DNA of 64,000 nucleotides from Deltaproteobacteria bacterium. Lineage in GTDB: Bacteria; Myxococcota_A; Polyangia; Haliangiales; Haliangiaceae. Below are positions 48,201 to 60,211 of this stretch, one piece after another. Positions within the stretch are counted from its first letter, which is position 1; each line of letters opens with the position of its first letter. Location: contig JANXOM010000253.1 of NCBI GenBank assembly GCA_025353585.1, positions 1-64,000 on the forward strand. The letters are read 5' to 3'. Under the pieces are notes generated by a model. The model had not been told where the DNA came from and did not search any database. It worked only from the letters and a program-made list of their open reading frames with translations. Made by a program: the position numbers and the translations under genes.

Positions 48201-51200
48201 GCCTGCACCGTCGCCGGCCAGGTCGTGACCTGCACGCGCGCGACGGCGGCGGCCGGTGCCCAGCCGACGGTCACGATCGTCGTCACGGCGCCCACGACGG
48301 CCGGCACGCTCGTCGATACGGGCACGATCGGCGCGACGACGAGCGACCCGGACAGCAGCAACAACACCGCGACGGCCTCCACGACCGTCGCTGGCTCCGC
48401 GGATCTCGGCATCGCGATCAGCGACTCGCCGGACCCGGTCGCCGCGGGCGGTAACTTGACCTACACGGTCACCACGACCAACGGCGGCCCGAGCGCGGCC
48501 TCGACGGTCACGGTGACGGACACGCTCCCCGCGGGCGCGACGTTCGTCAGCGCGAGCGGCGCCGGCTGGGCCTGCACCCAGTCGGGCGGCGTCGTCACCT
48601 GCACGCGCGCCACCGCGGCCGCCGGCGCGCAGCCGCCGATCAGCATCGTGGTGACGGCCCCGGCCGCCGGCGGCTCGATCTCGGATAGCGCGACCATCGC
48701 GGCGACCACGCCGGACCCCGATCCGTCGAACAACAGCGCCACGCAGACCAGCACGGTCAGCGCGTCGGCGGACCTGGCGATCACGCTGAGCGACGCGCCG
48801 GACCCCGTCACGGCGGGCGGCACGCTGACCTACACCGCGACGGTCACCAACAACGGCCCGAGCGCGGCGACCAACGTCACCGTGACCGACACGCTCCCGG
48901 CGGGCGCCACGTTCGTCAGCGCGACCGGCACGGGCTGGTCGTGTAGCGCCGCCGGCCAGGTCATCACGTGCACGCGCGCCGCGGCGGCGGCCGGGGCCCA
49001 GCCGCCGATCGCGATCGACGTCACGGCGCCGACCGCGGGCGGCTCGATCACCGACACCGCGACCGTCGCGGCGACGACCGCGGATCCGAACGCGGGCAAC
49101 AACACCGCCTCGCAGTCGACGGCCGTGTCCGCGTCGGCGGATCTCGCCGTCGCGGTCGCGGACGCGCCGAGCCCCGTCACGGCGGGCGGCACGCTCACCT
49201 ACACCGTCAGCTCGACCAACGGCGGCCCGAGCGCGGCGGCGACGGTCACGCTGAGCGACACGATCCCGGCCGGCACGACGTTCGTGAGCGCGGCCGGCAC
49301 GGGCTGGGCGTGCTCGACGGCCGGCCAGCTCGTCACGTGCACGCGCGCGACGGCCGCGGTCGGCGCGCAGCCCGACGTCACCATCGCCGTGACGGTCCCG
49401 ACGACGGGCGGGACGATCGTCGACAACGCCTCGATCGGCGCGGTCACGAGCGATCCGGACGCCTCCAACAACACGGCGACGGTCAGCACCACGGTGACGG
49501 CCGCCGCGGATCTCGGCGTCGCCATCACCGACTCGCCCGACCCGGTCGCGGCGGGCGGCACGCTGACCTACGCCATCACCACGACCAACGCGGGCCCGAG
49601 CACGGCGTCGACCGTCACCGTGGCGGACACGCTCCCCGCGGGTGCGACGTTCGTCAGCGCGAGCGGCGCGGGTTGGACCTGCACGCAGACGGGCGGCGTC
49701 GTGACCTGCACGCGCGCCGCCGCGGCGACGGGCGCGCAGCCGCCGATCTCGATCGTGGTGACGGCCCCCACGGCGGGCGGCTCGATCACCGACAGCGCCA
49801 CCATCGGGGCGGTGACGGCGGATCCGGATCCGTCGAACAACAGCGCCACGCAGACGAGCACGGTCAGCGCGTCGGCCGATCTCGCGATCACGCTGACCGA
49901 CTCGCCGGACCCCGTCCCGGCGGACGGCGCGCTGACGTACACCGCGACCGTCACGAACAACGGCCCGAGCACCGCGACGAACGTCAGCGTGACGGACACG
50001 CTGCCGGCCGGCTCGACGTTCGTGAGCGCGACCGGCACCGGCTGGACCTGTTCGGCCGCGGGTCAGGTCGTCACCTGCACGATCGCGTCGGCGCCGGTCG
50101 GCGCGCAGCCGCCGATCAGCATCGTCATCGCGGCTCCGGCGAGCGGTGGCGCGATCTCCGATACGGCGCACGTCGCGGCGACGACCGCGGATCCGGCGGC
50201 CGGTAACAACACGGCCACCCAGACGACGACCGTGACGGGCGTGGCGGATCTCGCCATCGCGCTCACGGAGGCGCCGGACCCGGTGACCGCGGGCGGCACG
50301 CTGACCTACACGGCGACCGTGACCGACAACGGCCCGAGCACCGCGAGCACGGTCACCGTGACCAACACGCTGCCCGCCGGCTCCACGTTCGTGAGCGCGA
50401 CGGGCGCGGGCTGGACGTGCACCGAGGCGAGCCTCGTCGTGACCTGCACGCGCGCCGCGGCCGCCCTCGGGGCCGAGCCGCCGATCACGATCGTCGCGAC
50501 GGCGCCGACCGCGGGTGGCCCGATCACCGACAGCGCGTCGGTCGCCGCCCTCACGGCCGACCCGGATGCGACGAACAACACGACGAGCATCGATAGCAAC
50601 GTCACCGCGAGCAGCGACCTCGGCGTCACGGTGTCCGCGTCCCCCGATCCCGTCACCGCGGGCGGCACCATCACGTACACCGTCGACGTCACCGACGGCG
50701 GCCCGAGCGACGGCGGCACGATCACCGTGACCGACACGCTGCCCCCGGGCGCGACCTTCATCATGGCGAGCGGCACGGGCTGGACCTGCACGCAGGTCGG
50801 TCAGGTCGTCACGTGCACGGCGCCGTCGTCGGGCTCGGGCGCGCAGCCGCCGATCACCATCACCGCGACCGCGCCGACCGAGGGCGGCTCGGCGACGGAC
50901 ACCGTCACGGTCTCGTCGACCGTCGCCGACCCGAACCCGGTGAACAACACCGCGAGCACGACCACGACCGTCTCGGCGAGCTCCGATCTCGCGATCGCGG
51001 TGTCCGCGGCGCCGTCGCCCGTCAGCGTCAGCTCGGGTCTCACCTTCACGGTCGCCGTCACGAACCTCGGCCCGAGCACCTCGGACACGGTCACGGTGAC
51101 CGACACGCTGCCGGCGGGCGACACGTTCGTCAGCGCGAGCGGCACCGGCTGGACGTGCTCGGCCGTCGGCCAGGTGGTTACCTGCACGACGCCGTCGCTG

Positions 51201-53900
51201 CCGGCCGGCGCGGCGCCGCCGATCACGATCGTCACGACCTCGCCCGGCACGACCGGGTCCATCCTCGACACGGCGACCGTCGCCGCGCTGACGCCGGACC
51301 CCGCGACGGCCAACAACACGGCGACGGTCACCGTCGACGTGACGCAGAACGCGGACCTCGGCGTCACGATCACCGGCTCGCCGGACCCCGTGACGCCCGG
51401 CGGCACGCTGACCTACACGGTCGGCGTCACGAACAGCGGCCCCGCGACCGCGACGGGCGTCGTCGTCACCGACACGTTCCCCGACGGCGTCACGATCGTC
51501 AGCGCGGGCGGCCCGGGCTGGACCTGCACGATCACCGGCCAGACGGTGACCTGCACCGAGGCCAGCCAGCCGGCCGGCATGGCGCCGCCGATCACGATCG
51601 TCGTGACCACGCCCACCGGCAGTGGCGGGCTCTCGGACACCGTCACGGTCACCTCGGCCACGGCGGATCCGAACATGACGAACAACACGGCGACCTTCAC
51701 GAGCGCGACCGGCACGGACGCCGACCTCGCGATCGAAGTGCGCGAGGACGTCTCGACGGTCCAGGTCGCCGGCAAGGTGACCTACCAGCTGTTCATCTCG
51801 AACCTCGGCCCGGCCGCCGCGACGAACGTCGTCGTGACGGACGTGCTCCCCGGTGACAGCGTCGCGACGCTGACGGCGAGCGGCAACGGCTGGACCTGCG
51901 TGGCGGAGCGCTGCACCCGCGCGACGGTCGACGCCGGCGCGACGTCGTCCATCACGATCGTCGTGACGGCGCCGAGCTCGGTCGGCACGTTCACGAACAC
52001 GGGCACCGTGTCCTCCGACACGAGCGACCCCGTGCAGGCGAACAACACGTCGAGCATCACGATCGACGTCACGGACACCGGCTTCGGCGTCCGCGGCGGC
52101 GGTTGCAACACGTCGGGCAACGGCGGCGCCGGCGGCATGCTCGTCGTCCTGGGCGCCCTCGCGCTCACGGTGCGGCGAAGGCGGCTCGCGCTCGTCGCGG
52201 GGCTCGGCGCGGTCGCGCTCGTCACGCTGACGGCGGCGCCGGCGAGCGCGCAGATCGCGGGGAGCCCGCAGACGTTCACCGTCGAGCGGTTTCGCCTCGC
52301 GACGGATGGCGATGGCCTCATCAACGTCGAGTGGGCGGACGTCCTCCCGCGCGGGTCGTGGAACCTCGCGGCGTGGGTCGGCTACGCGAACGATCCGCTC
52401 GTCGTCTACGACAAGACCACCAACGAGCGCGTCGAGTCCCTCGTGCACCACCGCCTCGGTGGCAGCATCCAGGGCGCGGTCAGCGTCACGAAGTACCTGC
52501 AGCTCGGGCTCGAGGTGCCGATGATCTTCGATCAAACGAACCAGGGCATCGAGACGCTACCCGCGCCCGATTCGCCGAAGTTCGGGGACATCCGCTTCCT
52601 CCCGAAGCTCGTCCTCCGCAAGGGCGGCGGCGTCGGGCACGACCGCGTCAGCGTGGCCATCTTGCTCGGCATCACCGTGCCGAGCGGCGGCTCTTCGGGC
52701 TACGCGGGCGACGACAACGTCACGTTCCAGCCGGAGCTCCTCGTGTCGCGCCCGATCGGCGCGGTGCGGCTCTCCGGTAGCGTCGGCTACTACCTCCGCA
52801 AGGAGACGAAGTTCGCGAACCTCGACGTCGATGACGAGATCGACGTCCGCCTCGGCGTCGGCTATCGGTTCGCTGACCGCACGTCGGGCTGGCATGCACC
52901 GCTCGAGCTCGACGCGACGTTCGATGCCGCGACGCCCGCGAAGAGCCCGTTCTCGCACATCAACACCGACCCCTACGAGGTCGACATCGGCGCCGGCTAC
53001 AAGGTCCACCGCGACGTCACGGTGTACGGGTTGGGCGGGATGGGTATCGGCGCCGGCTTCGGCGCCCCGGACTGGCGCATCCTCGCCGGCGTGCGCTACA
53101 CGCACACGCCGCCCGCGCCGCCGAAGGTGATCCCGCCCAAGCCGGAGCCGGTCGTCGTGCCCGTCGTCGTGCCGGTCAAGGAAGACCCCGACACCGACGG
53201 CGATGGCCTCAAGGACAGCGTCGATAAGTGCCCGAACGAGCCCGAGGACAAGGACGGGTTCCAGGACGAGGACGGCTGCCCCGATCCGGACAATGACGCC
53301 GACGGCACGCCGGACGTGACGGACAAGTGCCCGCTCGTCGCCGGCCCGGTCGACAACGCGGGCTGCCCCGACCCGGATCGCGATGGCGACGGCGTCGTGG
53401 ATCGCCTCGACAACTGCCCCGACGAGAAGGGCACGCCGGAGAACGCGGGCTGCCCGACGAAGCAGCTCGTGAAGATCACGGACACGAAGCTCGAGATCCT
53501 CGAGAGCGTGTACTTCAAGCTCGACAAGGCCGTCATCGAGGCGCGCTCGTTCGCGCTCCTCGACAACGTCGCCCAGGTGCTCGGCTCGCACGACAAGCTC
53601 GTGATCCAGGTCGAGGGCCACACCGATAGCCAGGGCAAGCCGGCCTACAACAAGGACCTGTCGCAGCGGCGCGCGCAGGCGGTCGTCGACTACCTCGCGA
53701 AGAAGGGCGTCGACAAGGCGCGGCTCAAGCCGGTCGGCTACGGTCAGGACAACCCGGTCGCGGACAACAAGACCGCCGCTGGGCGCGCCCAGAACCGGCG
53801 CGTGGTGTTCCTCATCGTCACCGGCACCGAGGGCGCGAACATCGAGAACCACCAGCAGGGCGCGGGCGACGACACCAAGGAGCCGGAGAAGAAGAAATAG
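45276..53900 (+). CDS. Giant lipoprotein: Gly-rich region, 14 DUF11-like repeats, internal MYXO-CTERM-like signal, internal signal peptide, beta-barrel, TSP3 repeats, OmpA domain
   Basis: MSTVFRTYRGRAVALAACFTLLSC lipobox; repeats 'SADLxIAITDxPDPVxAGGTLTYTV...LPAGxTFVSAxGxGWTC...'; RGGGCNTSGNGGAGGMLVVLGALALTVRRRR; LALVAGLGAVALVTLTAAPASA; DTDGDGLKDSVDKCPNEPEDKDGFQDEDGCPD; OmpA C-terminus VQVEGHTDSQGKPAYNKDLSQRRAQAVVDYL. Confidence 0.9.
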   Translation: MSTVFRTYRGRAVALAACFTLLSCNSPTASTPDAPSTSSVQEALTGHDGALAVTTANTVVNQYAVLGADVVAGATSITITNAGDFTQAGAFTSAFGAGDLVMLYQPQGAAIDATDSAAYGAVGAAGGGGAGSYELAHVTSTSNGGTTIALETSCGGLAHAYTTAGHTEVVRVPQATTITVSGTGSITATAWDGARGGVVALQAQTSITVDGAGIDASGKGFRGGVIDNQTTGPPGTVTFRAAGAATGAEKGEGIAGFEAKYDASFNGRFGRGAPANGGGGGDAHNAGGGGGANGDSGDAYTGAGNMDGTVTGASAWTLDPDFISNGNALTTSAGGGRGGYTFAAANKDALTVGPGTATWNGDSRRSVGGFGGHPVANNPSSRLFLGGGGGAGDGNNNSAGAGGAGGGLVLVIADSVAGGGAIQSNGAGGLNTHGTNNDAPGGGGAGGTVVIKATTLAGVALHADGGVGGNQLAINNESEGPGGGGGGGYIAVAAGSVTQTALGGAGGTSLSTGVTEFPTNGATAGGAGETNATVTSLAVCAADDLSVTVTDGATTATPGTAVTYTIVVTNGGADVINGASLTDAFPGSLSGVTWTCTASAGSTCSAASGTGDLAELVKLAPSGTVTYVVTGTVDSAATGTLSDTAKIATPAGITDAALANNTATDSDTLVGSADLSLAITDAPDPVTVNGTLTYSLAATNAGPSAAQSLTVTDTLPAGTTFVSASGAGWTCSALLQVVTCTRTTLGVTTSPAIAIVVTAPATAGTIVDNATISATTADPNNGNNSASASTTVSASADLSIAITDAPDPVAAGGTLTYTVAVNNAGPTAATSVTVTDTLPAGVTFVSATGTGWTCSVAGQTVTCTRATAAAGAQPTIAIVVTAPTAGGSITDTGTVSATTADPSVGNNTASQSTTVSASADLALTINDSPDPVTAGGTLTYTLSSTNGGPSVAQTVTLTDTLPAGTTFVSASGAGWACTVAGQVVTCTRATAAAGAQPTVTIVVTAPTTAGTLVDTGTIGATTSDPDSSNNTATASTTVAGSADLGIAISDSPDPVAAGGNLTYTVTTTNGGPSAASTVTVTDTLPAGATFVSASGAGWACTQSGGVVTCTRATAAAGAQPPISIVVTAPAAGGSISDSATIAATTPDPDPSNNSATQTSTVSASADLAITLSDAPDPVTAGGTLTYTATVTNNGPSAATNVTVTDTLPAGATFVSATGTGWSCSAAGQVITCTRAAAAAGAQPPIAIDVTAPTAGGSITDTATVAATTADPNAGNNTASQSTAVSASADLAVAVADAPSPVTAGGTLTYTVSSTNGGPSAAATVTLSDTIPAGTTFVSAAGTGWACSTAGQLVTCTRATAAVGAQPDVTIAVTVPTTGGTIVDNASIGAVTSDPDASNNTATVSTTVTAAADLGVAITDSPDPVAAGGTLTYAITTTNAGPSTASTVTVADTLPAGATFVSASGAGWTCTQTGGVVTCTRAAAATGAQPPISIVVTAPTAGGSITDSATIGAVTADPDPSNNSATQTSTVSASADLAITLTDSPDPVPADGALTYTATVTNNGPSTATNVSVTDTLPAGSTFVSATGTGWTCSAAGQVVTCTIASAPVGAQPPISIVIAAPASGGAISDTAHVAATTADPAAGNNTATQTTTVTGVADLAIALTEAPDPVTAGGTLTYTATVTDNGPSTASTVTVTNTLPAGSTFVSATGAGWTCTEASLVVTCTRAAAALGAEPPITIVATAPTAGGPITDSASVAALTADPDATNNTTSIDSNVTASSDLGVTVSASPDPVTAGGTITYTVDVTDGGPSDGGTITVTDTLPPGATFIMASGTGWTCTQVGQVVTCTAPSSGSGAQPPITITATAPTEGGSATDTVTVSSTVADPNPVNNTASTTTTVSASSDLAIAVSAAPSPVSVSSGLTFTVAVTNLGPSTSDTVTVTDTLPAGDTFVSASGTGWTCSAVGQVVTCTTPSLPAGAAPPITIVTTSPGTTGSILDTATVAALTPDPATANNTATVTVDVTQNADLGVTITGSPDPVTPGGTLTYTVGVTNSGPATATGVVVTDTFPDGVTIVSAGGPGWTCTITGQTVTCTEASQPAGMAPPITIVVTTPTGSGGLSDTVTVTSATADPNMTNNTATFTSATGTDADLAIEVREDVSTVQVAGKVTYQLFISNLGPAAATNVVVTDVLPGDSVATLTASGNGWTCVAERCTRATVDAGATSSITIVVTAPSSVGTFTNTGTVSSDTSDPVQANNTSSITIDVTDTGFGVRGGGCNTSGNGGAGGMLVVLGALALTVRRRRLALVAGLGAVALVTLTAAPASAQIAGSPQTFTVERFRLATDGDGLINVEWADVLPRGSWNLAAWVGYANDPLVVYDKTTNERVESLVHHRLGGSIQGAVSVTKYLQLGLEVPMIFDQTNQGIETLPAPDSPKFGDIRFLPKLVLRKGGGVGHDRVSVAILLGITVPSGGSSGYAGDDNVTFQPELLVSRPIGAVRLSGSVGYYLRKETKFANLDVDDEIDVRLGVGYRFADRTSGWHAPLELDATFDAATPAKSPFSHINTDPYEVDIGAGYKVHRDVTVYGLGGMGIGAGFGAPDWRILAGVRYTHTPPAPPKVIPPKPEPVVVPVVVPVKEDPDTDGDGLKDSVDKCPNEPEDKDGFQDEDGCPDPDNDADGTPDVTDKCPLVAGPVDNAGCPDPDRDGDGVVDRLDNCPDEKGTPENAGCPTKQLVKITDTKLEILESVYFKLDKAVIEARSFALLDNVAQVLGSHDKLVIQVEGHTDSQGKPAYNKDLSQRRAQAVVDYLAKKGVDKARLKPVGYGQDNPVADNKTAAGRAQNRRVVFLIVTGTEGANIENHQQGAGDDTKEPEKKK
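46900..52080 (+). repeat. Tandem intragenic array of about 366-bp units (DUF11-like)
   Basis: 14 units counted by the ADL/SDL...PDPV start motif; unit about 122 aa. Confidence 0.85.
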
Positions 53901-53963
53901 GCGGCCGACCAGGGGGACCACATTGCGCGGGGCACCGCGCGGCAGCTCTGGTAGCCTGGCCCC

Positions 53964-55535
53964 GTGAACCTTCTTCGCGGCGCGGTGGCGGTCCTCCTCG
54001 TCGCGAGCTGTCGGTCAGAGGCTCACCCGGGCGGCGCAGACGGCGCCCTTCCCGACGGCCCGACCGACGGCCGGCAGGACAGCGGGCCACCGGAGCTCGA
54101 CGCGCCGAACCCGGACGGCTTCACGATCACGCCGGGCGCGCCCGACCGCTTCCTGCTCGTCGGCACGGTCGTCACCCCGGCCGTCACGCTCGACGGCGCC
54201 GTGCTCGTCGAGGGCAACACGATCACGTGCGTCGATACGGCGGCGACGTGCATGGCCGCGCCCGGGGCCGCCGGCGCTACGGTCATCGACACGAAGGGCA
54301 TCATCAGCCCGGGCCTCATCGACACGCACAACCACATCCTGTTCGACATCTTCGACAACGACGACTGGGGCCCGTCGCAGCTCTACATGGACCACGACCA
54401 GTGGCCGGCCGAGCCGCGCTACATCGCGATGCTCGACGTCAAGCAGTGCCTCGCCGATGACTCGCAGGGCAAGCCCGCGTGGTGCGGGCCCGCGGGCTAC
54501 GGCACGTCGGCCACGAGCCTGCGCTGCGAGATGGACAAGTTCGGCGAGCTCAAGGGGCTCATCTCGGGCACGACGAGCATCGTCGGGTTGCCGGGGACGA
54601 GCGCCGGCTGCTTCGGCTCGCTCGCGCGCTCGATCGACGTCGCGCAGAACGAGCTGCCGGTGGACAACGTGCAGACGAGCGCGCTGTTCCCACCGTCGGA
54701 TCCGAACGGCGTGTGCGCGAACTACGCGAACGGCAAGACCAAGGCGTTCCTCGTGCACGCGGGCGAAGGGCTCGATGCGAAGGCGCTGGGCGAGTTCGCG
54801 AAGCTCGGGACGTCGACGACGCCGCCGAACTGCCTCTACGCGCCGCAGACCGCGATCACGCACGGCACGGCGTTCACGAAGACCGAGCTCGATCAGATGG
54901 GCGCGGCCGGGATGAAGCTCATCTGGTCGCCCCAGTCGAACGTCACGCTGTATGGCACCACGGCGGATATTCCGACCGCGCTCGCGGCGGGCGTGACGGT
55001 GGCGATCGCGCCCGACTGGTCGATGGGCGGCAGCCAGAACATGCTCGACGAGCTGCGGTTCGGCGACGCGTGGGACGACGCGCACTGGAACAACCTGCTG
55101 ACGCCGCAGGACCTCGTGACGATGGGGACGGCGCACGCGGCGCAGGCGCTCGCGCTCGATGGCCAGCTCGGCTCGCTCGCGGTCGGGCACCTGGCTGACA
55201 TCTCGGTGTACGCGGGCGACGTGGCGCACCCGTTCGACGCGATCCTGGCGGCCAAGCCCACGAACGTGCGGCTCGTGATGGTGGGTGGCGTGGTGCTGTA
55301 CGGCGATCAGGGGCTGCGGTCCGCAGGGCCCGCGTCGCCCGGCTGCGAGGAGCTGGACGTGTGCGGCACGTCGAAGTTCCTGTGCGTCGCCACGAGCGAC
55401 AGCTCGAACAAGCTGAACCAGACCTTCGTGCAGATCGCGACGGTGCTCGGGACGGCGCTCGCTGCGGCGGATGCGGCGACGCCCGGCGACGGCTTCACGT
55501 TCGCGCCGCTGCCGCCGCTCGTGCATTGCGACTGA
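53964..55535 (+). CDS. Amidohydrolase family lipoprotein
   Basis: Lipobox LLVASC; GLIDTHNHILFD, FLVHAGEG, TAITHGTAF, VTVAIAPDWSMGGSQNML. Confidence 0.85.
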   Translation: MNLLRGAVAVLLVASCRSEAHPGGADGALPDGPTDGRQDSGPPELDAPNPDGFTITPGAPDRFLLVGTVVTPAVTLDGAVLVEGNTITCVDTAATCMAAPGAAGATVIDTKGIISPGLIDTHNHILFDIFDNDDWGPSQLYMDHDQWPAEPRYIAMLDVKQCLADDSQGKPAWCGPAGYGTSATSLRCEMDKFGELKGLISGTTSIVGLPGTSAGCFGSLARSIDVAQNELPVDNVQTSALFPPSDPNGVCANYANGKTKAFLVHAGEGLDAKALGEFAKLGTSTTPPNCLYAPQTAITHGTAFTKTELDQMGAAGMKLIWSPQSNVTLYGTTADIPTALAAGVTVAIAPDWSMGGSQNMLDELRFGDAWDDAHWNNLLTPQDLVTMGTAHAAQALALDGQLGSLAVGHLADISVYAGDVAHPFDAILAAKPTNVRLVMVGGVVLYGDQGLRSAGPASPGCEELDVCGTSKFLCVATSDSSNKLNQTFVQIATVLGTALAAADAATPGDGFTFAPLPPLVHCD

Positions 55536-55562
55536 CCGCGGTCGGGGCGGTGCGCGGAGCCG

Positions 55563-56573
55563 TTACGGGACCAGCACGGCGCGGAAGCGCACCGTGTTGT
55601 TCATCATGTGGGCGTACGCGGCCTCGGCGTCGGCCAGCTTGAAGACCTCGACCCGCGGGCGCACGCCCGTGAGCGCCGAGAAGGCCATCGTGTCCTCGGA
55701 GTCGATGGAGCTGCCGCTCGGCCAGCCGGCGATCGACTTGCCGCTGAGGAGGCCCATGACGTTGACGGCGAGCGGCGTGAACGGCGCGGCCACGGCGAGG
55801 AGCTTGCCGCGCGGCTTGAGGCCGCCGACGGTGTCGGCCATGGCATCCGCGCTCGGCGCGGTCGCGAGCACCACGTCGGCGCCGCCGAGCTTCTGCAGGC
55901 CGTCGGCCGCGGAGCCGAGCGCCGTGTCGATGTACTCGTGCGCGCCGAGCTCGGCCGCGAGCTTCGCCTTGTCGGCGCCGCGCGAGATCGCGATGACGCG
56001 GAAGCCCATCTTCGCCGCGTACTGCACCGCGAGGTGGCCGAGGCCGCCGATGCCCTGCACCGCGACGGTCTGGCCCGCGCGCGCGCCGCTGTTGCGGAGC
56101 GAGTTGTAGGTCGTCACGCCCGCGCACAGCAGCGGGCCGGCCTCGACCGCCGACAGCCCCTCGGGGATGCGCGCGAGCGACTCGCTCGGCACGACCGCGT
56201 ACTCCGCGTAACCGCCGTCGTGGCTGATGCCGGTGACCTTGCCCGCCGCGCAGTTGATGAACAACCCGCGGCGGCACGCGTCGCACTCGAAGCAGTGGCC
56301 GCCGTGCCAGCCCACGCCGACGCGGTCGCCCGCCTTCCATGCCGTCACGTCCGGACCGACGGCGTCGATGCGGCCCGCGATCTCGTGGCCGGGGATGCGC
56401 GGCAGCGTGATGCCGGGGTACGCCCCGGACTTCGTGAACAGATCGCTGTGGCAGACGCCGCACGCCTCGACCTTCACGCGGACCCAGCCGGCGCCGGGCG
56501 TCGGGATCTCGCGCTCGACGAGCTCGAACGGGGCATTCGCGGTCGTGACCTGGACGGCTTTCATCGTGGGCAT
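55563..56573 (-). CDS. adhP: Zinc-dependent alcohol dehydrogenase
   Basis: VEACGVCHSDLFTKSGAYPGI, PGHEIAGRIDAVG, VGVGWHGGHCFECDACRRG, GIGGLGHLAVQYAAKMG. Confidence 0.9.
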   Translation of the reverse strand: MPTMKAVQVTTANAPFELVEREIPTPGAGWVRVKVEACGVCHSDLFTKSGAYPGITLPRIPGHEIAGRIDAVGPDVTAWKAGDRVGVGWHGGHCFECDACRRGLFINCAAGKVTGISHDGGYAEYAVVPSESLARIPEGLSAVEAGPLLCAGVTTYNSLRNSGARAGQTVAVQGIGGLGHLAVQYAAKMGFRVIAISRGADKAKLAAELGAHEYIDTALGSAADGLQKLGGADVVLATAPSADAMADTVGGLKPRGKLLAVAAPFTPLAVNVMGLLSGKSIAGWPSGSSIDSEDTMAFSALTGVRPRVEVFKLADAEAAYAHMMNNTVRFRAVLVP

Positions 56574-56658
56574 GACGCGACGCTACGCGTCCGCCGCCTC
56601 CGCTCACAAGCGCCGGCCGCCTGCCTGTGCGGGCAGGTCAGCCGCGCCCTGGAGCGGC

Positions 56659-57207
56659 TCAGCGCTGCGCCTGGGCGACGTTCGGGTTCGCGAAGTAGGC
56701 GCGCAGGTGCGTGAGGTCGCTGCGGACGCGCTCCGTACGGAGGCGCTGCAGCTTGTTGTCGCTGACGAACAACCCGGTGAAGCCGTGGACGTCCGCGAAC
56801 ACGCGCGAGTGGACGCGGGTCGTGCCCTGCGTCGGGCCGGGCGTGAACACGATGTCCGCCCAGACCTCGGCGCGACCACCGGTGTCCTCGAACCAGAGCT
56901 TGTGGGCGGCGGGGACGTTGTGAAAGTGCACGTTGTCACGGTGGTCATCGCTGTAGACGAAGGTGACGCGGGCGTCGATGCCCTGCTGCCGGGTCACGTT
57001 GACCTGGCGGATGTCCGGGAAGATCGCCGCCCAGCGCGGGTAGTCGACCGCCGCCTGATACGCGACATCTGGATCCGTGGCGATGATGGTGTCGCCCTCG
57101 GTGATGTTGTCGTCATCCGCGCTCTCGTGCACGCGAATGTCCGCGGGGGCCGCCAGAGCGGTGCCAGTGGAACCCAGGACCAACGCGAGAATGAGAGCGG
57201 ACCGCAT
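56659..57207 (-). CDS. Secreted SRPBCC/START-like protein
   Basis: Signal peptide MRSALILALVLGSTGTALA; VAYQAAVDYPRWAAIFPDIRQVNVTRQQGIDARVTF. Confidence 0.65.
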   Translation of the reverse strand: MRSALILALVLGSTGTALAAPADIRVHESADDDNITEGDTIIATDPDVAYQAAVDYPRWAAIFPDIRQVNVTRQQGIDARVTFVYSDDHRDNVHFHNVPAAHKLWFEDTGGRAEVWADIVFTPGPTQGTTRVHSRVFADVHGFTGLFVSDNKLQRLRTERVRSDLTHLRAYFANPNVAQAQR

Positions 57208-57509
57208 GACGACCTCCGACTTTCTGACTAACGCGTAGAGCAAGGGTTGCGCCAGAAAACGACCGCCGTGAGTTCGGGCACATGGCCCCGCCCTGATCGG
57301 TCTCCTGGCGACGTGGGCCCGTCACCTGACGGATGGGCATACACGTGGCAACGACAGGCAGACCCGCTGGGATAAACCGTTGCGGCCATCGTTGCTTAGT
57401 ACCCGTACGAGGCAAAACCTTCGCCGGATTTGTCGAACGCAGTGTTCGCCGGTGCGCGCGCGCGACGCGCCAGCCTGACCACGCGTGCGCGGACGCCGTA
57501 GAATCAGCC

Positions 57510-60107
<2,598 letters not shown>

Positions 60108-60195
60108 GCGCGGAGCGACTCGCACCGCCGAGCCGCCGCGGACGCCGTGCGTGCAGGACCGCGAGGCTTGTTCACCTTCGCCGCCATGTCTATTC

Positions 60196-60211
60196 GTAAC
60201 GAATGCGTTAC
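60196..60211. promoter_or_regulatory. GTAAC-N6-GTTAC inverted repeat, downstream site
   Basis: GTAACGAATGCGTTAC, overlapping the 3' end of the SRPBCC gene. Confidence 0.4.

Noticed and set aside
46900-52080. Regular repeats considered as CRISPR or minisatellite
   Set aside because: About 366-bp units in frame encoding DUF11-like domains; no short repeat/spacer structure.
45261-52535. 2,424-aa antisense ORF opposite the giant repeat protein
   Set aside because: Composition is Arg/Ala/Asp/Gly-rich with no domain; long stop-free antisense frames are expected at this GC and codon bias.
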